Part shown: positions 10,313 through 21,651 of the stretch, piece by piece
Position numbering within the stretch: position 1 is the first letter of the stretch
Layout of the letters: each line of letters starts with the position of its first letter
Assembly: GCF_023159225.1 (NCBI RefSeq)
Contig: NC_063168.1
Span: 60,181,398-60,245,397, forward strand
Reading direction: 5' to 3'
From: Perognathus longimembris pacificus
Taxonomy: Eukaryota > Chordata > Mammalia > Rodentia > Heteromyidae
Length of the DNA stretch: 64,000 bases
Made by a program: the position numbers and the translations under genes
The notes under the pieces: generated by a model
Told to the model about the DNA's origin: nothing
What the model saw: only the letters and a program-made list of their open reading frames with translations
Databases searched by the model: none

Positions 10313-11196
10313 AGGGGCTATTTATCCTTCCCTTCTCCTTCTTAGTATTGGTTTATGTGTGTGGGAGGTTAAATAGTTGTTAACAGTTGCAAAGGGTATT
10401 GCCAAAGTGATGGCAAATAGCATTGTAGCATAGTATGGCGGCACACAGGGTGGTAGTCAGGAAAGTCAAATCCTAGCATGACAGCTACCCAGCACATAAA
10501 AAACCTTTAGGGAATATGAAGAAGGAAGGCACCTCTGAAGGATAAAGAACAACAACAACAAAAAATGCCCTGCTCCTCTGAGAAATGTGCCAAAGGACAG
10601 ATGGCAAGAAGAGCAGCTGAGCAGTGGTAGTGGAGGTTCTGCCACACTCACTACTACCTCATCACTCACATCAACACCACTGCCATTAACACCACCATCA
10701 AGGCAATTCTAATTACCCATTCTAATCATCAATTATCTTAACACCTCTGAGTTCTATTTGTCTACTGGGGAGTGTCAGTCACATTCTGAACACGTTAGCC
10801 ACTCATGCAAAGTCTCATGGCTCTTCAAGTACCACAGATACCTCAAGTTGGCACTCAAGGCACCCAAAGGTTCAAAGTTTACCTCTATGGCAACCTGGCA
10901 GCGTTGTCAAGTAACCATCCAATCCTTTCTTCTCTTTGCTAAAAGATGAAAAGATGAGTACCACGCAGTTGGATTTTGGTCTGCATTGTTCACATATGCA
11001 TCCCAAGCACTCAACAAACACTAGACTTGCTCACTGCAGACTCTTTCACCACTCCAGCCTTCAACATGTTATCCTTACTTCAGAGACTGATTTTTATGGA
11101 ATAACCTGAACAAACTTTCCAATTTGAAAAGAGAGCCAGCAATAGAATTTTAAATATTTCAAGTTATAGTGTTGATTAAAAAGAATTTGCTCCTTT
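10313..11196. other. Unassigned sequence
   Basis: No gene or repeat family recognised. Short CAC- and AAC-rich patches occur near 10550 and 10660. Confidence 0.5.
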
Positions 11197-11335
11197 AGGC
11201 CTGGGCATGGTGGTATGTACTTGTAATTCCAGCTACTCAAGAAGCAGAGATCAGGAGGGTCATGGCTTGAGACTAGCTTGGGCAAAAAGTCTACAACACT
11301 GTGTTCACAGCCAATAAAAGCTGAAGGTGGAAGCA
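11197..11335 (+). repeat. B1-type SINE monomer
   Basis: 'gcctgggcatggtggtatgt', 'gtaattccagctactcaaga' and 'catggcttgagactagcttg' in B1 order, ending before 'caaacctacaatttc'. Confidence 0.8.
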
Positions 11336-11574
11336 CAAACCTACAATTTCACCTGCAAGGGAAGCTTAAGTAGGACTATGAAAGTTTTCTGTTTCAGAGA
11401 TCAGGATGATTCTGAAATTCTCTAAGGTCTTGGGCCTAAAGATTCTATGTTCATCTCTTCTACTGGTAGCCTGTAGCTCAATGAAAATACAAAATTATAT
11501 TTTGTCTAGAAAGCTATAAGATTAGTAGGATAAATAATAAAGATATCTGTTCAAAGATGGACAACACAGACATT

Positions 11575-11865
11575 ATGAGCAAGATGATGGCAGAGATTTA
11601 AATAAGAGACTGATATCAGAACATATAAGGAATACCAGCAAATAAAGAAGTGAAGGCAAACATGAACATGAGCAGAAGATATGAATAGGCAACTCAAAGA
11701 AGGAGAGGCTTAATGGGTAAAAGAACATTAAAAAGATAAATAACCTCCTAGTATCCAGAGAAACAGAAATAAAAGCAAAATACCAAAACAATGGGCAAAA
11801 ATCATAAACCTTAACAATATAAAGTGCTGACAAGGGTGTGGGAAAATGAGCATCTCCAGCCCTGG
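11575..11865 (+). repeat. Old L1 ORF2 3' end / 3' region fragment
   Basis: Sense order of an old L1: 'acatgaacatgagcagaaga' then 'gaataggcaactcaaagaa', 'aacagaaataaaagcaaaat' and 'gtgctgacaagggtgtggga'. These resemble 'catgaaaagatgctcaacat', 'gaaatgcaaattaaaac' and 'gttggcgaggatgtgga' in L1M elements. Strongly diverged. Confidence 0.6.
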
Positions 11866-12249
11866 GCTTCTCTTGGGCACAGGCCTTCCTCACCACAGTG
11901 AGCTAACACAGTGAGCTGCTCAGTACCATGGAATGAAGAAAAATGCAGACTATGGACCTCACGTGGCAATGAGGTACAGATGGGACCAGATGATATGCCA
12001 GCAACTAATCAATAGGATGAATTCAACTCCCCACCCCGAGGTTGCATAAGATGAAGAAAATAAATTAGTAGAAATCAGCTACACTCATTAAGTTCTTGAT
12101 AAAATTCCCGACTGACATATATGGAAAACTGAATAACACAGCACAAAATAGTATGTGACAATATGAATCTCAATTGAGTTTCCTAACTGCTAAGGAAGAT
12201 AAAAACTGTTTCTCAGCAGCCTTAGAAGGAATTATGGAATTAATTCATA
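11866..12249. other. Unassigned sequence
   Basis: Nothing recognised. It may be further decayed L1, but the order of L1 motifs is lost. Confidence 0.4.
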
Positions 12250-12352
12250 CTTTTTTTTTTCTGGCAGCCCAGGTTAGCCTGAAACTTGCAACTTTTCTGA
12301 TTCTTCCTCCTGAGTGCAGAGATTACCGGTGTACACCATCATGCTTGGCTTG
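12250..12352 (-). repeat. B1-type SINE monomer
   Basis: Antisense B1: a T run, then 'cagcccaggttagcctgaaa' and 'gagattaccggtgtacacca'. Confidence 0.8.
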
Positions 12353-12834
12353 ATGGTTTTGAAATTAGAAATCCAGACCCTATTTTATTAGGCAACCCCC
12401 TAGAAAAAAATGTTCACAGAAACCTAAAAGGTGTAAATTGAAGTGAATTAATTACAAAGGTCAAAGGCCAACCTGTCACCTTGAGTCACTTTGACACTTC
12501 ATTTTGGCACACCATTACTCTATATCCAACACAGGATGTATCCCACAATGACTCATCAGAAGGAGCATATTCTTTCCGTGGGGGTGTTCAGGTGAGGTTC
12601 CAGAACAAGATCCACACTCATGCTTTGCTCTAGTAAACTAGTAGGAGGCTTTTTCCATGACTAAAGCACTCAAGTCATACCTTCAGGTCGTGGCACTGTT
12701 GATCTCTCTTTTACTTTCCCTCTTCTTCCCCATCCCCTTCACTTTTTCCTTTTTTCCTCCTCATCTCTCTTTCCTTCTCTATCGCTCCTTCCTCCTTCCC
12801 CTTCTCCCTTCCCTTCCCTTGCTCTCTTTTTTGT
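12353..12834. other. Unassigned DNA ending in a pyrimidine-rich tract
   Basis: 12353-12704 holds nothing I recognise. About 12705-12830 is strongly C/T-rich simple sequence. Confidence 0.6.
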
Positions 12835-12941
12835 TTTTTGTTGGTGGTGCATATTTATTCTTTTTCTGTTTCTAGGGTTTGAGCTCAGGACCTCTTGTTC
12901 TTGGTGGGGCTGGTGGGGCTCTACCTTTTGAGCCACACTCT

Positions 12942-13493
12942 TGCCGGGCTCGGGTCGCCTCCCCTGGTGCGGAGATCAAGGCTCTGCTATGCTTCTAACA
13001 GCTCCCTTTCTCACCCTCTCCCCTGGTCACCCGACCGGCAAGTAAGGCCAGGGTGGAGTGTGGGGCCCAGGAAAGACCTCAAGTGCAGGCAGTCGTTTGA
13101 GATCGCTTTACCTCCCTCCTTACCCGTGAAGAAAGCCAGGTATAAGCAGACCTCGGAGATGCTTTGTGAGCAATCTGATTTATTAGGGCGGGGCAAAGGC
13201 TAATAGTAGGAAGGGAGGAGAGAAGGCTGATCGGCCAGGATGCTGATAGGCTGGCGAGCTTGCCATAGGACCCGCCCATGAGCTAACATCACTCGGAAAG
13301 CGCCAGGCCAGGGGGAGACTGGGGGCGCATGGGCTGGTGAGAAAGTTTGGGGGCTGTTCGCAAAGCCAGTTCTTCTGGTTCCGGACCCAGAAAATTGTGG
13401 CCTGCTTCCGCATTCCCCAGGGCTGCGGGAAGGGTGGTGTCTTGGGCGAGCTCTCCAATGCCCATCCCCCACAAGGCCAAGGGTTCCCCAACA
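12942..13493 (-). repeat. Solo LTR of an ERVK-like endogenous retrovirus, CpG-rich
   Basis: On the minus strand it starts 'tgttggggaaccc' and ends 'gagcccggca', so it has TG...CA ends. A 6-bp target site duplication 'cactct' lies at 12936-12941 and 13494-13499, the size typical of class II (ERVK) elements. An AATAAA signal on the minus strand lies at 13179-13184, after a GC-box-like 'ccccgccc'. It is much more GC- and CpG-rich than its surroundings, as expected of a young unmutated insert. No internal viral genes are present. Confidence 0.8.
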
Positions 13494-13505
13494 CACTCTC
13501 AGCCC

Positions 13506-13718
13506 CAATTTTTTTTTGGGGGGGGGGCCAATCCTGGGGCTTGGACTCAGGGCCTGAGCACTGTCCCTGGCTTCTTTTTGCTCAAGGCTAGCATTCTACC
13601 ACTTGAGCCACAGCGCCACTTCTGGCCATTTTCTATATATGTGGTGCTGAGGAATCCAACCTAGGGCTTCATGTATAGGAGGCAAGCACTCTTGCCACTA
13701 GGCCATATTCCCAGCCCA
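13506..13718 (-). repeat. IDL-Geo dimeric SINE
   Basis: Antisense copy: a T run then a G run, 'ccaatcctggggcttggact', 'ccattttctatatatgtggt' and 'ggccatattcccagccc'. The direct repeat 'tcagccc' at 13499-13505 and 13719-13725 is the target site duplication. It landed next to the LTR within the same older SINE. Confidence 0.92.
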
Positions 13719-13857
13719 TCAGCCCAGATTTCTGAAGGTTTATTGAAGATAGAATCTGTGGGACTTTTTTGCTGGGCTGGCTTCAAAACAACCATCCTCC
13801 AGGTCTCAGCCTTTGAGTAGCTAGGATTACAGACATGAACCACTGGCAGCTGGCTTA

Positions 13858-14808
13858 TTTCCCCTCTTAAAAAAAAAAATAAGTCAAAAGATTTTCTGAT
13901 CCAAGAAATCTTTTCCAGCTTATCAGAGTGAAGCTGTGAACTACATCTCAAGACAGTTCTGGAACCTCAGAGCACACATTCCCAGTTCTAAAAGCTTTCA
14001 ATGTGGCCTGGCAAAAGATGTCTCTTGCCTGCTGTTCCCAGCATTTGCTGGGCCATCACAGCAGCTCACCCCACATGACTCCCCAAAAGGAGGAACCCCA
14101 GTGCCTGCACTGTGGCTACAGTGATCTTTCACCATTGGGGCTTCATCTCCATCCTGTGGTCTGGCCTCCATTAATATTCCTGTGTCTTGCCAGAGGCTTT
14201 GTCTTCATTTTGTAACCTGTTCCTGCTGATGCATGACACTTTCTTGCCAATGTCTTTCTAAGTCTCAAGCATTAAGCATTAAGAAATCTCTGGCAAGAAG
14301 GTATGGAGGATTAGTTGAGGCTACAGAATGGAGATGTAATTCTTGATAAAGCCAAATACAGGTTTAGCCAAACCCCTTCTTGATTTTTCTCTTTCCCTTT
14401 ATATGAAAAATTCACCTGAACATATCAGAAAGCTTTTAAGCAAAATTAACAGTGGTTCATTGGTGACAAAGTGAAGCCAGGGGAAAAGATGCTTTTCTCC
14501 ATGCAAACAATCTTAATGTATCTTGCTAGCCGTGACTAGCCTTACATCTTCCTTAAAGAGGGTAATGACTTCCTCAAAGTAGCATCTTGCTTGGTATCTC
14601 ACTGGAAACTCCATATATAAGAAAACAAATATAAACAAACTACATATGTAATACTAAGAATGGTGGAATTTTTGTGTCAAAATAATCATGTGGTGTTAGG
14701 ACCAAAGACTATAAAACTTATAAGTCTGGTAATTCATTTATTTCTGGTATCATATTGTGTGCCAAGATTGCTTTCTTGATAATTTCTTAACAACTAAAAG
14801 AACATTTT
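13858..14808. other. Unassigned sequence
   Basis: No gene or repeat family recognised. Overlapping frames of 62 and 70 codons near 13936-14215 show no domain. Confidence 0.5.
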
Positions 14809-15070
14809 TAGCTGGGTGTTGGTGGCTCTACTCAGGAGGCTGAAATCTGGGGGCTGCAGTTCCAAGCCAGCCCAGTTAGGAAAGTCCATGTAAGTTTCTT
14901 ATCTCCAATTAACCAGCAAAAAAATACATAAGTGGAGTATGGTGGAGTTATGGTTCAAGTGGTGGAGCACTAGCCTTGAGTAAAACAATCTAAGGGAGAG
15001 CACCCTGGCCCTGAGTTCAAGCCCCAGTACTAGCACACAAACAAAACATAACAAAAGAAAAAAAAAAAGG
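14809..15070 (+). repeat. Composite B1/ID-type SINE
   Basis: 'agctgggtgttggtggctct', 'ctcaggaggctgaaatctgg' and 'cttatctccaattaaccagc' form the B1 half. 'ggttcaagtggtggagcact' and 'ccctgagttcaagccccagt' form the ID-like half, before an A-rich tail. Confidence 0.9.
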
Positions 15071-16397
15071 AGAGAGATGCTTCACTGTAAAACAATAGCA
15101 TGCTTCTTTTTTTTTTTTAAAGTGGAATATTGGACACAGTTCCTTGGTTATTACTGAAATTTATTATCTGCTCACTAGGAAAAAGACACCCTCCCAAAAA
15201 TTCCACAAAAACCTGGCAATCTTGTAAACAGCCTGGAGTTTTAGATAACAAAAGACAAATACTGAAGTATTAAGTCTATTTTCGGAAAGGTCAATGATAC
15301 TATCTATTGTTTGAATCTGAATCTGATTGGCTGTTTCAGTCAAGTGAGCAACAAGAGGAAGTTATTTAAACTATTATTTATAGACGATGAGGCGGATTAA
15401 TTGCCCAGGCAAACTCCCAGGCTACTTCCTAATGTGCACTTTGCCCTTCTGGCTAATTGATGTGTGCCCAGGACGGGTACAAATTGGAAGGCTCCAGGTC
15501 TTGTCTTCTCTCCAAAATAGTTTACTGCTTTTGCTAGCAGGAAGTTGAACAAGCGGGTTAGTGCTACAGATAACATTACATTACATTACATTCTCAAATA
15601 GCCTTGTTAGGCTTCCGTTAATAGAGGGAATTCTAAGGGACAAAGACAGTCCATGGAGAGACACCTGGACTTGATGAGATGCAAATAAACAGTTAGGATG
15701 ATTCTTGCCGAAGTGTGTATGGGAGATTCAGCAATTATTAGTGAGGGAAAGAATTTAGTGGAAAGCCTGTTCTATCTTCTCTCAGTGTTATCTACTTCCA
15801 AAAGCCTAGTAGGTGGTAAGAGTTGTTTTGGAAAGTCAATGCTAAGCCAGCAACAAAGAAAGTAAACAAGAATAAAAATGTATATTGCATTCTCTAAACG
15901 GCACATTTCACACATTTCGTAGAAAAGATACAAGTGCTAATTGAGATGAACAGTTTACTTCGATTATCACATAGAGAACAAATGGGGACTTCCTAATACT
16001 TACTTTACAAAATAACAGGACACTAGGAACTGTCCAGCTCCACCCATAATCTGCCTTAGTGTCCTGAACTAGGAATATTATTTATGTCTTATGGCACAGG
16101 GTATTTTGTTCCATATCTGCTAGTAATGGATTCCAATTTTTGGTAAGAAACAATTCATTCTGCAAATTTTTCAATCTTCCAAGAGAGGCCCATCACCTTT
16201 CTAGAACCTAATCTGCTGACCTGCTCACAGGTGAATTCTTGTTCTTCATTTGCTTTAACTGACAATGAAAGGGGCAGCCAACTCCTGAAATCATCCTCAA
16301 CTTCAGCTCAGGATACTGGCACTTGGCTGACCTTATCTCCTTAAGAAAACGAGGCTCCACTGGTTCACCTGGGTTCTAACTACTGTTTATACAAAAC
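15071..16397. other. Unassigned sequence including a repeat-free block
   Basis: No gene recognised. 15120-15900 is free of recognisable repeats and has several TAAT-core sites ('ggattaattgcc' near 15395, 'ggctaattgatgtg' near 15451). An (ATTAC)4 run lies near 15575. Confidence 0.5.
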
Positions 16398-16480
16398 ACA
16401 AATTCCTTTAAAACTTTTACTGAGTATTTACTATTTGTCAGTCATGATGCTAGGGGCTGGGGGTATAGTACTAACTCATT
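16398..16480 (-). repeat. MIR-type fragment
   Basis: 'ttactgagtatttactattt', 'gtcagtcatgatgctagggg' and 'ctgggggtatagta' match the antisense MIR block 'attgagcgcttactatgtgccaggcactgt..ctagg..ctgggga'. Short but ordered. Confidence 0.6.
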
Positions 16481-17184
16481 TGTGAATTAAAAAATAACAA
16501 CAAAGACTGTCATCTGCTAGAAGCCCTCAAGAGTTGCCAGAACAGCAAATACAGGCTGGGAACAGAAAGAGCTGGGTGGCATTTACCTGTGCCAGTCTCG
16601 CCAAGAATATGCACATAAAACATACAACTCACTACACGCACATAAAGAAAGAACAAAGATTATGTGTAAGCCAAGAAGTCAAGTCAGCATGTTATGCAAC
16701 ACATGCCATCTTGCTTCTGGGACTGGACCAATTGGCACAAGAAGTCTAAAATCAATTGTTAGTCCTCAAGGCTGCCCTGGTGAAGGGATTAATACTACAT
16801 TATTGAAACAGTTTAAGAAGTGCAAAAACAGAACACTTGAAAGTATGCTGGAAAAGAACCATGGTAACAGGTACACAAACTCAAGCCAACAAAAATCAAT
16901 GTTTAAATTATCTTATGCAAACAGCATGCATTCCTGAGCTTATATCTTCAGTGTAGTAGTGGGGTGGTCCTGTGGGACCCCAAAAGCCAGCTACTTACTT
17001 TGTCCTCTTCTGGCTGCTCTGGGGGTCACCTTGTCACAGACCCTGTTCTGTCCCACTGCTCAAATTCTCACATTGTTAATCACACTCCCTTAAAAGTTCA
17101 GGCCAGGCCTGTTTTAGGGCTTTATTGGAGGAGGGTGCTGTTGTCATTAGAATCAATTTTGAATAGTTAGGACATTAAAAATAT
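16481..17184. other. Unassigned sequence
   Basis: Nothing recognised. Overlapping frames of 71 and 91 codons near 16534-16937 have no recognisable domain. Confidence 0.5.
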
Positions 17185-17425
17185 TTTTTTCTTGTTTCCA
17201 GTACTAGAGCTTGAACTCCAGTCCTGGTGCTATCCCTTACCCTTTTCACTCAAGGCTGGTGCTCTACCACTTGAGCCACACCTCTATGTCCACTCCTGGC
17301 ATTGGTTAATTGGCAACAAATACCTCAAGGACTTTTCTGCCTAAGCTGGCTTCATACTTTGATTCTTTGATCAGACAGACTCCTGAGTGGCTAGGATTAC
17401 AGGTGTGAGCCATCAGTTTCTGCTT
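17185..17425 (-). repeat. Composite B1/ID-type SINE
   Basis: Antisense order: 'agtactagagcttgaactcc', 'ctctaccacttgagccacac', 'ggttaattggcaacaaatac', 'tgcctaagctggcttcatac' and 'gattacaggtgtgagccatc'. Confidence 0.88.
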
Positions 17426-18005
17426 TAAGATAAAAGACTTGATTCTCTGTGGGTTTCTGCTCACCTAAAGGGCTGAAGTTCAATTGGTGTTAGTGAAAAA
17501 TAATTTGGCTAACTATAAACTCCAACGTCTGACAGTAAGAAACCCAGCCTCAGGTTCTTCCTATGCTTAGTTGCTGGTGCTACAGGCAAGAAGGGGGAGA
17601 AAAGGAGGCAAGGTGAGTGGCTATGAAGCATCAAGGGACCTCTGCCAACAATCCAAAACTATGTCAGGAAAAAGTTTTCACTTGAAGGTCTTCATACCAC
17701 TCTGAATCCTTAAACAATGCTTCAAACATGCTTGAATGATGACTTGTAGTTATGAGTTCTCCGAAAGTTTTTTCTCCCATACTCAAAGTAAAGGTCAAGG
17801 CAAGCAGATTTCCTTGCTACCACAGATACCTTGATTCCTTTCTTTATTCTTACAAGGAGGGTGTTGTAGTTTGCAGGGATGGGAGGGGTGTTCCTAATTT
17901 TATATAGAATCCTCTTATCAAATTCCTTGCCTTGGATTTGGCTTCTGAACTTATTTCAAGACCATCTGGCTAGGAAGCTTCCTGGCTCTGGGTTTCTGAG
18001 CTTTC
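17426..18005. other. Unassigned sequence
   Basis: No gene or repeat family recognised. Confidence 0.5.
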
Positions 18006-18143
18006 CCAACTAACACCCATCTAAGCCCATGACTTGGGATTCTGATATTAATTTCTTATTTTTCTTTTTCTTTTCCAATTAATATACATCTAAACCCATG
18101 GCTTTGGCTTCTGATAGTAATTTCTTATTTTTATTTTTCTTAT
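18006..18143 (+). repeat. Imperfect tandem duplication, 69-bp unit
   Basis: Two units with period 69: 18006-18074 and 18075-18143. Shared blocks include 'catctaa', 'cccatg' and 'taatttcttattttt'. The copies differ at roughly one position in six. Confidence 0.75.
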
Positions 18144-18439
18144 TTCTCAGATGTTTTAGTCAGAGGGTTTTTCAGAGATGTCATGTTAACTGAAATAGGA
18201 ATGTGTATGATTTAGACAGTTCCCCAGTGATTCTGATATGGGATGAGGCGTGGTTACTATGTACTTTACTATGGTTAAAGTAGATTATGATTCTCTGATT
18301 CGATGATAATTTGTTCATTTAATCCCTTTAACCTCATTTTCATCTCCTATCTAGGGTTAAGGGTAAAACATCAAGAAAATTGTAAAGAGGAGTAAGTCAT
18401 TGAGCCATGTACATTTTTAGACGTGTTTTTTGGTACCAC

Positions 18440-18635
18440 TAAAAGGGAAAGAAACTAACGTTTTTGAGACTTACAAAGTACAATGTCCTTTGTTTGGTGA
18501 TTTCCCATATACTTCTTTTTACTTTCCTCTAACAGCTTAGTCTATTAAGGGTTATTGGCTACCTTGACCAAGGACATAGATTGGCAAGTATGGAAGCTGC
18601 GCTTGAACCAGGGCAGGAGGCAGTGTAACCCAGAG
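18440..18635 (-). repeat. MIR SINE fragment
   Basis: Antisense MIR order: 'tttttgagacttacaaagta', then 'ccttgaccaaggacatag', 'ggcaagtatggaagctgcgc' and 'ttgaaccagggcag'. Diverged. Confidence 0.6.
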
Positions 18636-19754
18636 AATGTTTTCTCTCTCTATGCAATGCTGTTTCTCAGAAATACAAAACAGCCCCCTGTTCCCTCCCC
18701 CCACCCACAAACTTGCCCAGAGCTCCTATTTTTATTGGATGTGCTCATTCAAAAATGAAGAAACTGAGGTGAAAAACAGAGGCAGTGGTAAATTCATGGA
18801 TCCCCGTGCTAATGCCAGAGAGGTATGAGAACCTGAAACCTTGGTTCCAAATGCCATGCCTAATAAAATCCAAGTCCCAAACCAACACACATGTAATCCT
18901 TTCTGTAAAAAAGCCTTAACTTTGGATTTATTATGCACTCCTGTGAGAACTACAAAATGTCACCATGGTAGAAACTGCTGTTGATAAGAAAGTATGGCAA
19001 CTTGTAGTGGAACCCGGCCAAACCTGCTGTGAACTAACGACAACATCATCAATGTCTGGGGTGCTGCATGGGATGCTTAATTTCTGTTTACTGAATCTAA
19101 TATTTTATTAGATTTTTCCAAAGCGACCTCTGTATTGAGCTGACTTGACTTTTTATTGTTTTATGGAAAAATTATACTGTTAACCTGGCACTACCACTTC
19201 TGGTCAGGTGACTGATGGCTCATGTCCAATATGCCTACTGAGACTATGGCCAGTCACAACTAACAAATAGGCTATTTATGTTAGAACAATAATGATTATT
19301 TAAATACAATATAAACATATACAAATCAACAAGACACGGAACACAAATATTCTGCTCAACAACAATTGTCTGGAGCAGGTAAAGAGCATACGCTTGTGCT
19401 GGGACAGCCTTTCCCTTCTCAGGGATGCAAACTGTGTCTGTCAATTGTTAGTATGAATCTATCAGTTTGTCCCACAAGGCACATACCTTTTACTCCCTGT
19501 AATTCTTGTATCATAAAAACATGTTCCCAGGCAGAAGTCTAAATACAGCATCAAACAATTCTTTATTCTGGCAACTCAGAATATTTATATTATTACCTAT
19601 ATAAGATCAAGGAATCTGAAAAGTACAGTAAGGTATCTGGTCCAAAAAACACAAAGTAAGGGGAAAGCCATAACAAACATCAACAAGCAAAAACTATGGC
19701 TACATTCTTAAGAGTACTCTTGTGGCCTGCAAGAATCAGCATACCTTTTCCAAG
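18636..19754. other. Unassigned sequence
   Basis: No gene recognised. 'caaaaatgaagaaactgagg' near 18750 resembles another antisense MIR core, too short to call. Confidence 0.45.
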
Positions 19755-19965
19755 TTTTCTCTTTCTGGGCAATTCTGTGATTTGATCTCAGGGTTTTGGA
19801 CTTGCTAGGGAAGGCCTCTACCACTTGAGCCAAGTCTCCAGGTAGCTCTGGTTATTTCTAACACATGGTTTTGCTTTTTGCCCCAAATGGCTTGAATCAT
19901 GATCCTCCAATTTCTGCTTTCCACTATAGCTGGGATGTCAGGCTGACACCACTGTGCCTGGTCAA
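19755..19965 (-). repeat. Composite B1/ID-type SINE, diverged
   Basis: 'gatttgatctcagggttttg', 'cctctaccacttgagccaag', 'gcttgaatcatgatcctcca' and 'gacaccactgtgcctggtc' in antisense order. Confidence 0.75.
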
Positions 19966-19979
19966 TATGGTTAGCATGG

Positions 19980-20072
19980 GATATTAGGAACTTTTGCCCA
20001 GGCTGGCCTCAAATAGTGATTTTCCTAATTTGTCTCCCAAGCAGCTAGGAGTAAGCCATTATGTCCAGTTCA
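19980..20072 (-). repeat. B1-type SINE monomer
   Basis: 'ttgcccaggctggcctcaaa' and 'ctaggagtaagccattatgt' in antisense B1 order. Confidence 0.75.
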
Positions 20073-20139
20073 AAGGTTTATTTTCTTTTTTAAAATGCAA
20101 ATGTAGCATTCAGGAAAAGGGAAACAAATTAATTATTGT

Positions 20140-20250
20140 ACAGTTCAGTAGTACTGTACCTGTATTACTGGCTACTCAAGAAGCTAAGGAAATAGGCTAG
20201 AGTCCACAAGTTCAGAGCCAGCTTGGACAACACAGTGAAGGAAAAATCTA
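20140..20250 (+). repeat. B1-type SINE monomer, 5' truncated
   Basis: 'actggctactcaagaagcta' and 'cagagccagcttggacaaca' match the B1 middle. The next 440 bp (to 20689) hold nothing I recognise. Confidence 0.65.
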
Positions 20251-20689
20251 AAGCACATGATTTGTTTGACTTCAGTTTTCTCTGTATTCAAATCTCTCTG
20301 GTCTTCTCTGATAGAGCTCAGTTTTCTCTCTGGTATAGAACTGCCTCTAAAATGTCTATGTTGAAATCATAAACAAATTGGAGGGAAATACTGAAAATTA
20401 TGGGTTCACTAACCAGTCTAAGTAATAGTCACTGTTTGGAGAGGTTTCGATTTTCTTGGCGGAACACAATGTAAACAAAGTCAATTTGGTCACCAGCAAC
20501 TAAGTTCTATCCAAGAATATCTTGCCTAGAAAGAGGTCAGCAACCTATTAATCCCAAGGACCACCAACAGGCCTTCACAAGGCCTGTGGGAGCTGGGAAC
20601 TGTAAAGACAGTGCCTTGGCTGATGGACTGTGTTGACTTCCTGCTTAAATTCCCCATGTGGCTCTGTATGACACTCACCTCAGCTTCTG

Positions 20690-20965
20690 CAGTCCCAGCA
20701 GGATGCATTGCAAGCAAGCCTCCTTACTCCCTGCCTTCATTCTTGTGACTACATCACTAGTTCTCATTGTTAGTGTGGTCAGGCCCTACTTATCCCTCAA
20801 GTCTTCCTGCTCAGACTCCAAATCTACTCAGAGGTCTGCCTGTTGCTCCAGCCCTATCCCCTCTACCTGCTATATGGCCTTCTCAGAGCACTTGTGAAAC
20901 TACACCCCAATCCTTGCTGGAATGTCAGCTTCAGAGGCAGTGACACATCTGACTTTTAATTTCTT
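20690..20965 (+). repeat. L2 3'-end fragment
   Basis: Sense L2-like order: C/T-rich 'tcaagtcttcctgctcagac', 'gccttctcagagcacttgtg', then 'ggaatgtcagcttcagaggc', which resembles the L2 motif 'gaatgtgagctccatgaggg'. Ancient and diverged. Confidence 0.45.
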
Positions 20966-21434
20966 TTGCCATAAAGGAGGTGACACCTGCCAAGGCAGAC
21001 TAAGTGAATGAAGCCAAAGGAGAGAAATGAGGCAAGAGGAAGGAAGCTCCTTTTGAAGGGACAGAGTGGCATATTCAGAGTATTAGTCTCTTTTTAGTGA
21101 CATCATTTGTTTCTGTACCGAGGTTATATTGTGACATCATCTTCTTGCAAATGACAAAGATTGTGCTCCTTTGGTCTTTCAACAGATAAGCAGAAGCTGA
21201 ACTCCTGAACAAGATAACTGAAACAATAGTTCCTTCTGTTTCAGGTCACTTTACAGCTGTAAAGAGTAGTGAGAGGACTCATTCTTTTTGAGAGATAGAG
21301 TAGTTATTATTATTTAAGTAGAAGAGCCAGAGTCCTAGACTAGGCCTTCAGACTTCATGGTGCAGGGTGAGTGGGACCCACTTAGCACAGTGACAAACCC
21401 AACACCTCACCTGCCACCTAGGGAGCAGGGGCTC
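20966..21434. other. Unassigned sequence with paired TGACATCA sites
   Basis: No gene or repeat recognised. Two copies of 'tgacatca' lie at 21098-21105 and 21132-21139, in a block free of repeats. Confidence 0.5.
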
Positions 21435-21449
21435 AAGAGGACAGAAGCA

Positions 21450-21651
21450 GGGCTGGGGATATGGCCTAGTGGCAAGAGTGCCTGCCTCGGATACACGAGG
21501 CCCTAGGTTCGATTCCCCAGCACCACATATACAGAAAACGGCCAGAAGCGGCTCTGTGGCTCAAGTGGCAGAGTGCTAGCCTTGAGCGGGAAGAAGCCAG
21601 GGACAGTGCTCAGGCCCTGAGTCCAAGGCCCAGGACTGGCAAAAAAAAAAA
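21450..21651 (+). repeat. IDL-Geo dimeric SINE, young copy
   Basis: Full length, flanked by a perfect 15-bp target site duplication 'aagaggacagaagca' at 21435-21449 and 21652-21666. The pol III A box region ('tagtggcaagag') and B box ('ggttcgattcc') are intact, with CpG kept. It shares subfamily variants with the copy at 63287, such as 'cctcggatacacgaggccct' and 'gagcgggaagaag'. Confidence 0.97.

Larger units (their letters stand above)
12835..13857 (-). repeat. Composite B1/ID-type SINE interrupted by two later insertions
   Basis: The right-monomer half is at 12835-12941 ('gggtttgagctcaggacctc' to 'ttgagccacactct'). The B1 half is at about 13726-13857 ('gctgggctggcttcaaaaca' to 'gattacagacatgaaccact'). 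Between them lie a solo LTR (12942-13493) and an IDL-Geo (13506-13718). Joining the outer pieces gives one normal SINE in order. Confidence 0.8.

Noticed and set aside
12942..13493. CpG-rich block as a CpG-island promoter of a host gene
   Set aside because: TG...CA ends, a 6-bp duplication and an AATAAA signal show that it is a solo LTR, which explains the GC content.
21450..21525. tRNA gene
   Set aside because: The A and B boxes belong to the ID-like half of a SINE with an A tail and target site duplication; no cloverleaf is maintained.
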